The notes beneath the pieces were generated by a model. That model ran no database searches, was not told the DNA's origin, and saw only the letters and a list, made by a program, of their open reading frames with translations. Position numbers and translations under genes: made by a program. This document shows, in pieces, positions 32,542 to 44,352 of a stretch of 64,000 bases of DNA. Numbering within the stretch: position 1 is the stretch's first letter; each line of letters starts with the position of its first letter. This DNA is from Pinus tabuliformis (Eukaryota > Streptophyta > Pinopsida > Pinales > Pinaceae). The stretch spans positions 1,019,998,514-1,020,062,513 of the forward strand of contig CM062804.1 of NCBI GenBank assembly GCA_031772625.1. Direction: 5' to 3'.

Positions 32542-33000
32542 TGTTGGGTATATGTTATATTATTTCTACGACTAGCTTGAAGGGTTGTACATTGTGTCAA
32601 GTGCATCAAGGGGCAGTATCCCCCCTACATGGGGTCTGGGGCAGTGCCCCACAGTTTTTTTTTATGCAAACCCAAATATGGTGGGCTGACCTACCCATGG
32701 TTTTGTGCATGGGTTTTTCACATGGTTTTAGGCATGATGGTTTTTTTCCCATTGTATTTTATAGATCCAGTCAAGGGAACTATGACTATGTTCTAAACTA
32801 GGGTTAATGGATTTGGGTTTATGAATGCTTCGACATGTATATATATGTATTATAACATTGAAGGGAACATAATAATGAAAAATCAATCTAGTAGTCTCGG
32901 TTTTGGGATCTAGGGGACAATATCTATGTATATTTGTTTTATGTTCTTGCCATTGTTTATTTTTCTGTTTGAAGAATTCGTTTGTAGGTAATTTTGTACA
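32542..33000 (+). repeat. Probable 3' LTR of the copia fragment
   Basis: Starts TGTTGGGTATATG directly after a purine tract (AAGTTGGAGAA). A likely end is TTTTGTACA at 33000, though an end at ACCTACA (33015) is possible. No 5' partner exists in the window because the left half of the element is missing. Confidence 0.55.
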
Positions 33001-34485
33001 GGGTTAAAACCTACAAAAAAGACTCTCCTCAAAATGATCCACTAAGCACAACAAAAATTCAAATTTGTACACTACACCAATTCAACCTTTCTTGCATTAA
33101 TTCCCAAAGAAACCATACCCTCCTCCTTTAACCAATTATGACCTATCTCATTATGTAATTCTTCTTACAAAATCTTGGCCAAACTTAAGGCCCTTCTCCC
33201 AAATATGATATATGAAAACCAAGGTGATTTCATTCAGAAAAGAAAGATAGTGGACAATATCCTCTTAGTTCATGAAGGAATTCACTCAAGACTATATAGA
33301 GAAGGACAAGGCTTTGTTCTCAAGCTTGACATATGAAATTCCTTTGATAGGGTAAGTGTGGAGTAGGAAGATTCTCTATGCTGACAAAGGATGGATGGTT
33401 GTGTCCATGCTGAGGATTCAAGACAATCCCTCTAGCCCAGGGGTGTAACAATAAGGCACTCCTTCCTTTTTGATTTTTTAAAAATATTTGGATTTCAAAA
33501 TGAATTTGTTGATTTGAATGAAGCCTATATCAGCAAGTCGTGGATTGCAGCCTTAGTAAATGAAACTCCGGGCCAATTCTTCCAAAGAATAAGGGGGATA
33601 AGGCAAGAGTTCCTCCTCTCTCCCTTCTTTGTGTCCTTATGGTCGAATCCCTTAGAAAAAAAACTTGAGCAAGACAAACAAAGAGGGTTGATCATCGACC
33701 TTCACTATAGTAGAGGAGTAAAAAGTATAAACAACTCTTAATTTGTTGATGACACGTAATTAATAGGAGGAGCTTTAACAACAGTGGCTAAAAGAATCAA
33801 GACCAACCTTGACCTCTTTTAGCTTGAAGCACCAAGAGGATTACTCAAAAAAATTAAGAGTAATATATATGGATGGAACACCCCCCTAAAACTCTTAGGT
33901 GAATTTCTCATTTTTTTTAAATCCCTTACAAATCTGAATGGACTCACTTCAAGTATCTAGGAATGTCAATATTCAAGCAAAAAACAAAGATTAAGGTATG
34001 GACAAAGAAAATAGACAAGATGAGGAAAAAGTTTCAATATTGGGGGACGTAGTGGTTAAATTTGGTAGGCCACATCATTCTAATAAAATCCATATTATTT
34101 GTTGTTCCAATATATCAATACATGATCCTATGAGATTTGGCTAGCATTCAAAAATAGATCGAAATTATCTTAAGAATTTTTTTGTTGTAGGGAGGTAAGA
34201 TAGACACAAAGAAATTATGCCTACTCATTTGGAAGAAGGTCAAAATGCCCTATCAAAGAGGGGGGATTGACATCAGGAAACCTAAACTTATAAATATAGA
34301 CCTAGGAATGAAATCATTTGGAGATTAATCACAAATGGGTCAACATGGTGGAAAAAATTCATAGAAGGAAAATATATGAACACCCCCCTACAACAACTTC
34401 TCAAGTCTCAGATACCTCTCAGAACTCGTTCTTCAATTTGGAAACTGTGCAAAAAGGACCTCCCTCTTATCAAATCTCATACTTT
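33001..34485 (+). pseudogene. LINE reverse transcriptase fragment
   Basis: Third LINE piece. In order: STFLALIPKETIPSSFNQ (about 33085), ISLCNSSYKILAKLKALLPN, ENQGDFIQKRKIVDNILLVHEG, LKLDI (catalytic Asp), NSFDRV; then TPGQFFQRIRGIRQ, FVDDT (33742, the LINE form of YxDD), and IYGWNTPLK. These are standard plant L1 ORF2 motifs. About 110 bp of unrelated DNA (near 33355-33465) interrupts after NSFDRV. Roughly 250 codons expected between endonuclease and RT are absent, lost at the copia/G-patch block. It stops at 34485 at a solo LTR. Confidence 0.85.
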
Positions 34486-36437
34486 TGTTAGGAAAAATAC
34501 TGAGGGGGGGGGGGGGGGGTGGGGTGAATCAGTATTTTAAACTCTCATTAACTTTTCAATTTCTTATTCTGATTTCTATACGCTATTGTCATTCAAGAAA
34601 CCAATGTATGTACATCACTAATATTAAAGTAAATCGTGTATATCTAGATAACTAATTTATCATATATTTCATTAATTGTTCCTCTTTAATCATTACATCA
34701 TTAATTCATTATTCATTCATTAAGAAACAATAAATAGAAAATAGATCATCAACACACAAGAGACATAACAACAGACAAGTACACCAGGATTTTTAGGTGG
34801 GAACCCAATGTGGGAGAAAACCACCACTGTCGTCATCTTTGTCTTCTTTTATTATAAAGGAAAACTTATTACAATCTTGTATTGGTGCATACTCATACCA
34901 GTATGCACCCACACACCTGTAGAAGGCTACAACCTTCTTTCATTCTCGAAAACCCACTGGAAGTGAGCTCCAACCCCTTGATCTCATTTACACCCCCGGA
35001 TCTCGTTTACCAGCTCCTACCGGAAGGGAGCTCCTACCCCTTTTCTATGGCTGCTACCCTCAACTCCTTGTGGACCACTTTTTAGAATATTCCAGACTAT
35101 ATCTACCTGTAAAACAATCATCACATGACCTGTAGGCCACTTTTCATCAAATTTTAAAACTAGAACATATCGATCATAAACCCAATCAAACTAAAGTATT
35201 GAATCTGAGATACTTTCATACTGCAAATAAACTAAAATATGAAGCATCAAAACATTGAATGCAGAGCCCAACCAGAAATAACAAATATCAAATTATGTAC
35301 GCTACTTTACTGAATAGGGATCACATATATACACGTTTTCTCCATGTCAAACTTGCGTATAGATCTCAACTTACTGACTACTAAATTTGAATCACTGACA
35401 CACTGAACTAGTCATTGAATCACAAACTAAATCCATCATAGATTACTGAACCAAATACATATCACCACACAATCACTAATCATCATTCCATTTCATAACC
35501 AAATCAACCCAATCAGTACTATTAAACACAAATTATTATGAGAGATACATCATCAACGGACATCAACAAACATAGTAGAACTGATCAAACATCATTAACA
35601 TCCCATACTGCAAAACCCTAGCATGTGTACCCAGATTTCATAAAACACAACAACGTATGTACGTGCTTCCTATGTAGAGCACGTGTACAGATATGCACAT
35701 ACTGAAAACACTTTACAGAATATATACGCTACCCTTCAAAGGTAGATCTGCATATGTATGTGACCATGCCCAAACATACCTGCGTATAGATCTAAAAAAA
35801 AATTGCGGCAAAGCCAAATTCATTTTCCACAACCTTGATTGTCAATTCTACAGGATTCTGAATAAATTTCTTAGATCATAGCATCACAGTTTCATCAATA
35901 TTAGACATTTGTAGTAAGTAAATCAATTAAGCATACATGTCAACATATTTCACATCTTTTAGATCTGAGTCTTCTCCTTTCTCCCTGGTGCACACCTATT
36001 TCTGATCAAATTGTTCAAAGACAAATACAATACTTTCACACCCCCTTAACACTTTGACCTCCATCTCCTTATATAGCTTTAGCTTTAGCCAATACCTTAG
36101 GCCAATCCTTTAGTAATGTCATTAGTATTCTTTGATGGGACCAAATAACCATTTTCGCGCTCATTACTATGGTCCAATACCATGGTAATGACCCCTTGTA
36201 TCAAATTACCATGGTGTGGATTATGTACGTGACTTTTCTTCACCATACCTGCATATATACGTGATATTTCTTCATAGGACCCATGTATACTTTCTCACTC
36301 TTTATCTTTACCATCCATCTGTCTTTGAACTGATATTCCTTTTTTCATATCAAATTTATCATCTACATAACCATCATGTTGACATATTTATTAAGTAGGT
36401 TTCCATCAAGGCCAACACATTAGTCATAATGCCAACA
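34486..36437. mobile_element. Solo LTR inserted in the LINE
   Basis: 1952 bp from TGTTAGGAAAAATAC to ATGCCAACA, with short inverted ends TGTTxG/CCAACA. The flanks ACTTT (34481-34485) and ACTTC (36438-36442) form a 5-bp target duplication with one mismatch. There is no coding domain, no PBS and no second LTR, so it is a solo LTR left by recombination. A run of Gs starts at about 34503. LINE sequence continues exactly after it. Confidence 0.75.
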
Positions 36438-37860
36438 ACTTCTAGAATCCTAGGGAATGGAAATGAGATAGATTTTGGGAAGAAAACATTCTAGGAAAAC
36501 CAATTTTGTCCACCATACCTGACTTTCAATAGCTAAGGAATTGGTGTGTAGAAAGAGATATAACAAAGTTGGTGCAAATTTCATCTTGGGAGAAAAATGG
36601 ATCAACTTGGAGGGCCTGGAAACCCTCAACTCTTCCAAATGGAATTTCCCATCAATGGAGCTTACTTATTGAATATTTAAATGGTGTCACCCCAATCTAA
36701 ATAACTCAGAAGGATGTATTCAAGTGTAATTTAATAGTGAAAGATTACATAATCAAAATTAGTTATAAAGAACTTCAAGAAGAGCAAGTCTAAAAACCTA
36801 TCTAGCTACACTTGAAAATATTATGGAAATCTGAAAGTCTACCCAAGATCAAACTCTTCACCTGGACTCTTCTTAGGGGAAATTTCCTGACAACAACAAA
36901 TTTAAATAAGCTCAATATACAAGGACCTTTCATATTCCCTCTCTACATGAATTCAAAAGATACAATCCAACACTTGTTTCTTTCTTCCCCTTTTCTCAAA
37001 TATGCAAAAAAGTCCTTGTTTCAACCACTTCCGATCCATCTAAATTTTTCCTTGACTCTCGCATAATTATTTGCTCATTGGAATATAAGTTACCCCTTCC
37101 CTCTCAAAAAGAAAAAAATTATCAAGCATTTTTGGTTAAGCCTTCCAACATTCCTCTGCTGACAAATCTGGATAGCAAGGAACAAGAACATATTTGATTT
37201 TAAAAAGCCAAAGAAAAGAAAGATCTTGGCTAAAGTTTATGGCATTGCAACTAAAGCTATCCTCTCAAAAGGTAACAACAAGTTGGATCTCCAAATTCTA
37301 TAGGTGGCAGAGACTCAGTGGTTCCAATTTTCCCTCACAAAAACCTCTCAAGTCATCCACAACCCTCCTAAATGTCATCCACTACTTCAAAATTAGAAAA
37401 TAAGGATGAAGGAACAAGACTTCTCGGCCTGGTTGAAAGAGCAGAAAAGGGCTTTTCTTTTTTTCCATGGAGCTTCTAAAAACAACCCAAGGAAAGCAAG
37501 AGTAGGGGGAATCATCATCTCTCATGGGAGAGAAGAACGAGTTTCATTTGAATGGGGCCTAGGACAGGAATCAAACAATAGAGTGGAAGCTTACAATGTC
37601 CTCTTGGGCTTCATCATTCTTCGTGAGCTACACATTGGTTGTCCCATAGTTCTTTGGGACTATGCCTTGCTCATTAATTAGCTATTCAAATGCATAAGTC
37701 CCAACAATGTTGAGCTAGGCCAAATTCTAACTCACATCTAAGCTCAACAAGTGCACTTGGAAGGGGCTTCATTCTATCACATCTTAAGAGGCAACAATAA
37801 AGTAGTTGCTCACCATGAAAATACAACATGTCACAACTCACAAGGATATGCAAGAATCAT
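36438..37860 (+). pseudogene. LINE 3' part: zf-RVT and RNase H
   Basis: Fourth LINE piece. It opens with ILGNGNEIDFGKK, then a zf-RVT-like LPKIKLFTWTLLRGNFLTT...QHLFLSSPFLKYA (36836-37010), and an RNase H (37440-37680): FFHGASKNNPRKARVGGI, where the first catalytic Asp of the usual FDGAS is His, then NNRVEAYNVLLG with Glu kept and LWDYALLIN. The tail LFKCISPNNVELGQIL...NNKVVAHHENT follows. RNase H after RT is typical of plant L1 lineages. Stops and the catalytic substitution make it inactive. Confidence 0.8.
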
Positions 37861-39210
37861 CTCAAAATTTCGGATTATCCCCATCCCTTGACCATGAACA
37901 TCGATGTTAGCATTCCTCTGGAACTTGCCCCTCCCACCACAAATTCCAAGCTTGCACCAATCTCCAAATATAGCAACATCATGACCTCTAAAGGACACTT
38001 TGGGGTCAAATTTCCCCCTTCTCAAAATATCCTCTCATCTGCAAAGGACAATATGCACAGTCCAAATCCCCAACACTATCATCTCTTCTGATTATGTGCA
38101 TCCTAATCTCTCGATCCTCTCGCATCATATGAATAAACTAGCTAGGCTTCTACTTAACCCCTCCCCTTGTTCACATTCTCTCATACACACTTTGCTTAGG
38201 TTCCTCCTTCCTTCAGCCCTTTGCTATCCTTCATCCCTCAATCCCCCATTTCTTATGAGTATTTTGTAATGGATCCCTCAGGATCCTTTGAATCCCCTTG
38301 TTGATGTTGTGAAGGCCTCAACACGGAGTTGGCTCGAACCAAAAAAGATACCGATGTTCAAACGAACAATGCGAGTGATCTTTTAGCTTTGAGATCAACA
38401 ATTTGCAAGTTGACACAACATTAATGAGATTGATGCTTAACCAAACAAATCAGTGTTGCAAGCATATTGAAAAGGTGACCTTTTCTCTTCAAGAAGTTAT
38501 TAATACTCACCAGAGTCAAATCACAACTCTGGAACAAGAAGTTTCGCAATTAGAAAGGACATTTGCAAAACCCTTAGCCTCAAACAGCAAAGATCACATT
38601 AAAATCATGATGAAAGAAAAAATTATGAATAAATCCTAACAAAAACAAGCCAATAGGAATTATGCAAAAGCATCACCAACTTTTAAACATTTTTGGATCG
38701 ACCAATAAAATACAAATATGTATTTCTACTCTGTTAATTTGTATAATACTATACATGCGCTGCAGTAAAAATAAGTGAAATTTCTTTAGTGCATAGAAGT
38801 AACATAGTTACTAGATTTATTTTTCTCCTTTGCATCCATATATTCAAGCTCTCCTGCCTCATTTTTTTTTAATTAACGCAATATAACTATTCTGGTAAAA
38901 GAAAATATGTGAAGCACACATAACAAAGGTAACCACTTTGACATTGAGCCCATGTTATATCACAAGATACATTCGGCGCATTACAATAATTATTTTATAT
39001 AAAAGGTTGAATCACTTTCCATATTATCATTGATTTTTTATATTAATCCCCTTTTTACACACATTTAAAAGTATGCATACATCATTACATGCGTTATGCT
39101 TTGAGGAATTAAAATAATGAAGGTAACTTCAATTTATATGGGTTATTACTTCAGTAAAGGATAATAAACGCAATATATAATATTTATGTATATATTATTT
39201 CAAAAAGAGT
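37861..39210 (+). other. LINE 3' flank or unrelated; coiled-coil fragment 38285-38639
   Basis: After the LINE RNase H there is no recognisable enzyme. Frames around 38285-38639 read ARTKKDTDVQTNNASDLLAL, then a heptad-like SLQEVINTHQSQITTLEQEV, suggesting coiled coil. Whether this belongs to the LINE is unknown. From about 38640 the DNA is AT-rich and I see nothing in it. No clear poly(A) end of the LINE was found. Confidence 0.35.
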
Positions 39211-40465
39211 TGTTTTTAGTGTGATTTTTTGGAAGTTTTTATGGCTGGTTTTTCTGGTCTAATTTCTCTAAAATCTAGTAGGAATTTATTGAAATCACAA
39301 GCTTGATGGGTAATCATGTGCAATGAAGTGCCCTAGGGGTTTTCCAGGGTGTTGAACCCATATATACAGTAAAAAAAAACTAGTTTAAATAACACAAATC
39401 AAGATTTCACCTCAATTTTTTCCACCAAAAATTCCATGTTATATAGCAAAATGACCCCCTCATCAACTCAGAGGGGAAAGACATGATAGTTGAAGCAAAG
39501 ACCAATATCACATGCCTTGTTTTCACACTAACGCTGGCTATATAGTGACAACCTGCTTTATAAAGCTGCTTTGTAATCCTAAGGGTGCGTTAGTGACCCC
39601 ACTAATTCTAGTTGTTAGTTCGGGAACAACGTTAGTGGATCCTAATGAAGTTCTAAGGGTCAAAGGAGTGAATTGACTCATAAATATCTAGATATTATCT
39701 CCTAAATCTACTCAAGAAAAGCAAGGAAACATCTCAAGTTCGACCTATTTTGGGGGTTTCTAATCCTAATGAAGGAGGCAAATGGGAAAGAGTTGAAAAT
39801 CATGGTAACTTAATTTCTTTTACCTTAAGGAACTCATGGAGGAACTTGGCAACCCTAACCCAATTTCTACATAAGTAAAGCTAGGTCTATGGTGATAGAG
39901 GTCAAATCATTTGAAAGGATAGCTTACTTGATTGTTGAGCATAGTCTCAAATCTAAGCATAAGAAGTTGGTAAGAAGGGAGAGAGAGAGAGAAGTTGGAG
40001 GTAAGGGAAGGCTGATGCAAAAAATGGTTGTAATCACTCTTCCGACATTAATATAGAACTGCAGTTGTATTGTCTACTCCGTGGTGTTGATACTATCATT
40101 CATTTATTTGTTTTTCCAATACCTTTTAGCATGAGTAGCTTAGTTATGTGTAACTAGATGTCTTTTATGTATTCATGTATTAGTTATCAAGGTTGTATGA
40201 TGTGATTATGCTTATCTCTTCTATGTGCAGGACTTGATTTGGAGTCGGCTCAGGGGACTTCCACCTAGCTGCATTGTGCTCTCCAGCAAATCTCCACGGA
40301 GGCTTGAGGTAATCCATCTGTTTTGATTTGATAGTTAGTTAATGTTTATGGACATGCATGTAACTTTGTGACAGCTACAGATAATCTTATAGTCTGCCAA
40401 GGGTCCTGGGAAGACCCTTGAGGGTATATCCTTTCTCCATACACCGTGCATTTTATCCTATAGCA
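39211..40465 (+). repeat. 5' LTR of the plus-strand Tat element (left end uncertain)
   Basis: The right end ...CTATAGCA at 40465 lies four bases before the PBS, as in the 8-24 kb element. The left end cannot be fixed without the 3' LTR. It contains the first CACTAACG module at 39526-39637. Confidence 0.5.
39526..39637 (+). repeat. CACTAACG/GCTTTATAAAGC/CGTTAGTG module, LTR copy
   Basis: CACTAACG (39526-39533), 21 nt, palindrome GCTTTATAAAGC (39555-39566), 20 nt, GCGTTAGTG (39587-39595), 34 nt, CGTTAGTG (39630-39637). CACTAACGC and GCGTTAGTG form a 9-bp stem around the palindrome. Confidence 0.9.
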
Positions 40466-40469
40466 TAAT

Positions 40470-40487
40470 TGGTGACTCCGCTGGGGA
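40470..40487 (+). other. Primer-binding site of the plus-strand Tat element
   Basis: TGGTGACTCCGCTGGGGA, differing at two bases from the PBS of the 8-24 kb Tat element, and at the same distance from the LTR end. Confidence 0.85.
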
Positions 40488-41974
40488 CTATACATCTAGT
40501 TCCCGGTTCACCCGGACAGTTCTCAGTTTTCTCCTCCTTCTAAGACCTCCTTATACTTCTACATTCCCTTTTTGACCCACCAAAACCTTGTTGCATTCTG
40601 CCTTCATATATTCATCCTTGAATCTAATCCTAAAATCCTTGTTTTGAGTTGTTTTCCCACACTAACGGAGGTTAGCAGACTACACAGTGCTTTATAAAGC
40701 TCTGTGTTTGTACACACAAAGCGTTAGTGGACCGAGTAACTCTTTGTGGCCACTACTACAGAGCGTTAGTCCCCAAAATCTTGACATACAGCTATGTATG
40801 TAAACTCAAAGGGATGGGAAGCCTGCTCATGGACTAAAAAGGATCTGCAGCTACATTTTGTTAGCAAGATCGGTGTCCTGAAAGAATTTTTTTTTTTAGG
40901 AAATAAGTTTTTTTTCTTTCTTAAAATATTTTTTATGAAAGAAAAATCCACATTTTTTATTCATTCTTCTACTTAGCTAGTTAAAATATGCTTTATTTTG
41001 GTTTCAAATAGTTGTTAGGAAAGCATTGGAAAGATTTTTGTTGGTTATGCATGTGTTATAATGACTAGGATGCATGGAACAAATATGAATATGTGAAAGA
41101 CTCTCACATGTAGAACTTGTTTTCATCGAATCGAATATTTTTTAAGCATTGTCTTGTGCATTATTTTTCAGTCAGAGTCCCATCACATTTCATAAGTCAA
41201 CTCCCCGACCGAAGACACCAAAAAAGTACACATAAAATTTACCTAAAATCAATCAGTAACTCTTTATTGAGCAAACAAACATTAGTTCAGGCTAGGATCT
41301 TGGGATAGGCAGTGTGAATAAACTTCCCAAGATCGGAAACAAAAACTAGTGTCATTAAAACAGAGAAAATTCCTTCTGCACTCATACTATCGGGACCACT
41401 CTAGTCAAAGTGGAGCTAAATATGAGACAACATTAGACTGTAAGTGAAGGTAGCTCGCCTTCACTTGCAACTCCTTTGGTTATTTTGTGTATTGGGGATC
41501 CCTTCAGGGATTTCGGAGCTGAGTCACGGACTCAGGTATCATACCCACACAGCGTACTATCTACGACTATGTCCTCCCCTGGTAGTGTTTATGATCTGAG
41601 GTATCCTTAGTGGCCAAGCTTTTAGGGACTTACAGAAGGTGACTGGGGTGGGATGCCCTAGTACCTAACACAGACGAACCTTCTTTGTCTTCAGTTTTTG
41701 GGAGGGTAATCGTCTTCACGAGAGTACTTGGCCCCTCAATCTGAGGTTCGGGTGAAGATCTAGAGTAACCGTAATTTTACATTTGGCCAACCCTCTCTGT
41801 TATTCATTGTGATACTGGGTTTCATCTCCAGTGATCGGTGCTTATCAGACAAGGTCATTTCCCTCTGTTTTTTGATTAATCAACTTAGTGTATTTTTATA
41901 TTTTTTTTAGGTACCCGTGTGCTATCATTGAGACTTTAACAAATATCATGATAAAATTTATTGATAAAAATTAG
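40488..41974 (+). other. Leader of the plus-strand Tat element
   Basis: Non-coding. It holds the second CACTAACG module and T-rich tracts near 40885-40940. I see no gene. Confidence 0.6.
40660..40770 (+). repeat. CACTAACG/GCTTTATAAAGC/CGTTAGTG module, leader copy
   Basis: CACTAACG (40660-40667), 21 nt, GCTTTATAAAGC (40689-40700), 20 nt, GCGTTAGTG (40721-40729), 34 nt, CGTTAGT (40764-40770). The gaps equal those of the LTR copy, though the sequence within them is largely different. Flanks ACACAG/CTGTGT extend the central palindrome into a longer stem. Confidence 0.9.
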
Positions 41975-44352
41975 CGGTCAATGTGGCTACATCCGGCTCT
42001 CATCGTCAATCTAGATGATTGTTAGGACTTCCTCCACTCATTGTGGAAGATCCGCCGAGCTCCAATGAACCGGATTCCCCATCTTCAGGGAATCAGTCTC
42101 CTAGATCTCACACAGAATCTATTTGGACAACCGATGATTCAAGTTTTCTAGAGGATTTCTTTACCAAAGGATTTCTTCCTCCATTTAACCCCTCGCTCAC
42201 AAATCCGTTGGACCCACTCTTGGTTCTCATGGCACCTGTAATCCCTATCTCTTTAGTTGGAACATTTCCATCCATCCCATCAACGACAAAGGGTCGTGGA
42301 ACTTTGTGGATACTTTTGGTCCCCCACCACTTCCCCAGTTGACAGTCACCACCACACCTTTGATGGCGAACCCTGCTATCCCGTTTGTACCAGGTACAAA
42401 CCCTCACATGACAACCTCCACAAGCGGCACCCAGCTTATGTCAGGTTCCACCCCTTTAGTTTCAAACTCTATACCTTCGACAAGTGCTACATACAATGCT
42501 CCTTATAACGCTCAATATAGCATGGTTAGCGCGGGTCCCCTCAACCAACAATATGGTTGGCATCCATTGTACAGTTCAACCCCCTAGATTCAAGTATCTG
42601 GGGGCACTCCCAATATGCATATACAAGTCAGGAATGTAACAGTTCCCCCTCCATTTTTAGACATGCATGGTCAGTCATTGATTGACATGAGTGTTCCTTA
42701 TGTCAATCAAGGACATATGGTTAGTTCTGTGGCGAGCAGGAATCCTCAACAAGGTCCCAACCAATCCATGGGGGCACGCTACTCACAAATTCAAATGAGC
42801 CAAGGGGGAACTTCTTATCCTGGGGGAAATTATATACCCCAACATCACATTCCCCATGGAAATCCACACTACAATGCCATACCCCAAGGCAACTACTATA
42901 CCATGCAACCTATGTATAATATTGGGACTCAAACAATGGGAGGACCGCAAGGATCCTCAAGTCATATGTCATCGCCTTAGTCCGAGTCAAGGGCATCACA
43001 CACTTTGCCTTTCTTGGCAACGTTGGATATCCCCGACTTGTACAAACTTACAAATGACCCCATCTATCATAACTTACTTTGGCCACCAATCCCACATAAA
43101 ATACCAACAGACATCCCCAAGTTTGAAGGGAAACAAGGGGAGGATCCAGGCACCCATATCACCACCTATCATCTTTGGTGTGTTTCCAACTCCATGGTGG
43201 ATGATAGTGTCCAGTTACATCCTTTTCCCCGCACCCTCACTGGCAACGCAGCTAAGTGGTACATTGAGTTACCACGCGCGTCAGTAAATACCTTCGATGC
43301 TCTAGCAATGGAATTCTTAAAGCACTTCCAACTACCCATCTGCTATGAGACTGGGACAGAGCTCCTCACTTCGTTATGTTAGGATACTGCCACCCACATC
43401 TCTGATCATATACATGAATGGAGAGATAGGCGGATGTTAGTCAAAGCTCCCCTCCCAAACTATCTCTTAACGGACTAGTTCTGCAAGTCTCTACTCCCGC
43501 AAATCATTAAAGATGTCACCTTAGGTGGTGCGGTCATAGAGGATCAATCCATACGTCAGTCCCAGCACTTAGATCTTATATATTCATAGTTTGGCACTCT
43601 TTACGGCGTAATCCCCAATGCCCCTTGTAACTCCAATGTTTCCGCTACTCAGCACCCCAGAGTGCACGCTGATGGGATTATCGGTGCAACCTCTAGGGAT
43701 GCTGTAAAATAACTCAGGGGTCACATTGCCCAGATGTCAGTGGATCCCTCTACCAAATCGACTGCTCTTCCCACCACCGTGATAAACTCTGTGCAATCTA
43801 CACAAAAACCTGGTGGTAAGAACAAGAAGAATAAGAAAAAGACCACTCCTTCTGAGGAGCAGTCAACAAAGCAGCAAAACCCAAAGCAGAAGGCTGTTGT
43901 GCCTCCTGACAATGAAAAGGATAAACCCACCAGATTCCCTTGAAAATTCTGTGCTAAAGACCACATGACCTATCGTTTCCCGCGTCTTAAGGGATGCACA
44001 AAGTACATTGCTAAAAATGATACTGGTAGGACCCCCGTTGTCCTTAATAATCCTTTCCCCACTCAATAGCAGCAACACCTCATTGCCAACCAACCCCAAC
44101 CCTCGCAAGGGGACAATGGTGGTTCGCAAAATCCTTCATCTAGTGAAGGATCTTCTACCCTTTACACCTTTGAAATGGTATATCTACAAACCAGAGCCAA
44201 ATCTTATGGAGCTCCTGTCGCTCATATAGTGGAACCTTCCTTAAGTCAAAACCCATCGCCACCTAACGATTTTCATATCAAAAGGACAGTTGTTGACCTT
44301 GTGATTTGCCCCCCTAAAGGGGCACTTCAACGCACAATGCACAATACATATG
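41975..44352 (+). pseudogene. Tat gag (N-terminal region and core), broken
   Basis: Starts near 41975 with GSHRQSR-stop-LLGL, matching the RQSRRLRG start of the young Tat protein. Next is a Pro/Gln/Asn/Tyr-rich disordered region (42306-42980, HIPHGNPHYNAIPQGNYY), then the gag core LPFLATLDIPDLYKLTNDP (43003), YHLWCVSNSMVDDS and AAKWYIELPRAS, ending in a stop at 43381 and continuing in broken frames. A Lys-rich stretch (43800-43900) precedes a knuckle remnant KFCAKDHMTYRF (near 43945) that has lost cysteines. The last codons, PPKGALQRTMHNTY, stop at the Athila insertion and the frame resumes at 62867. Confidence 0.85.
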
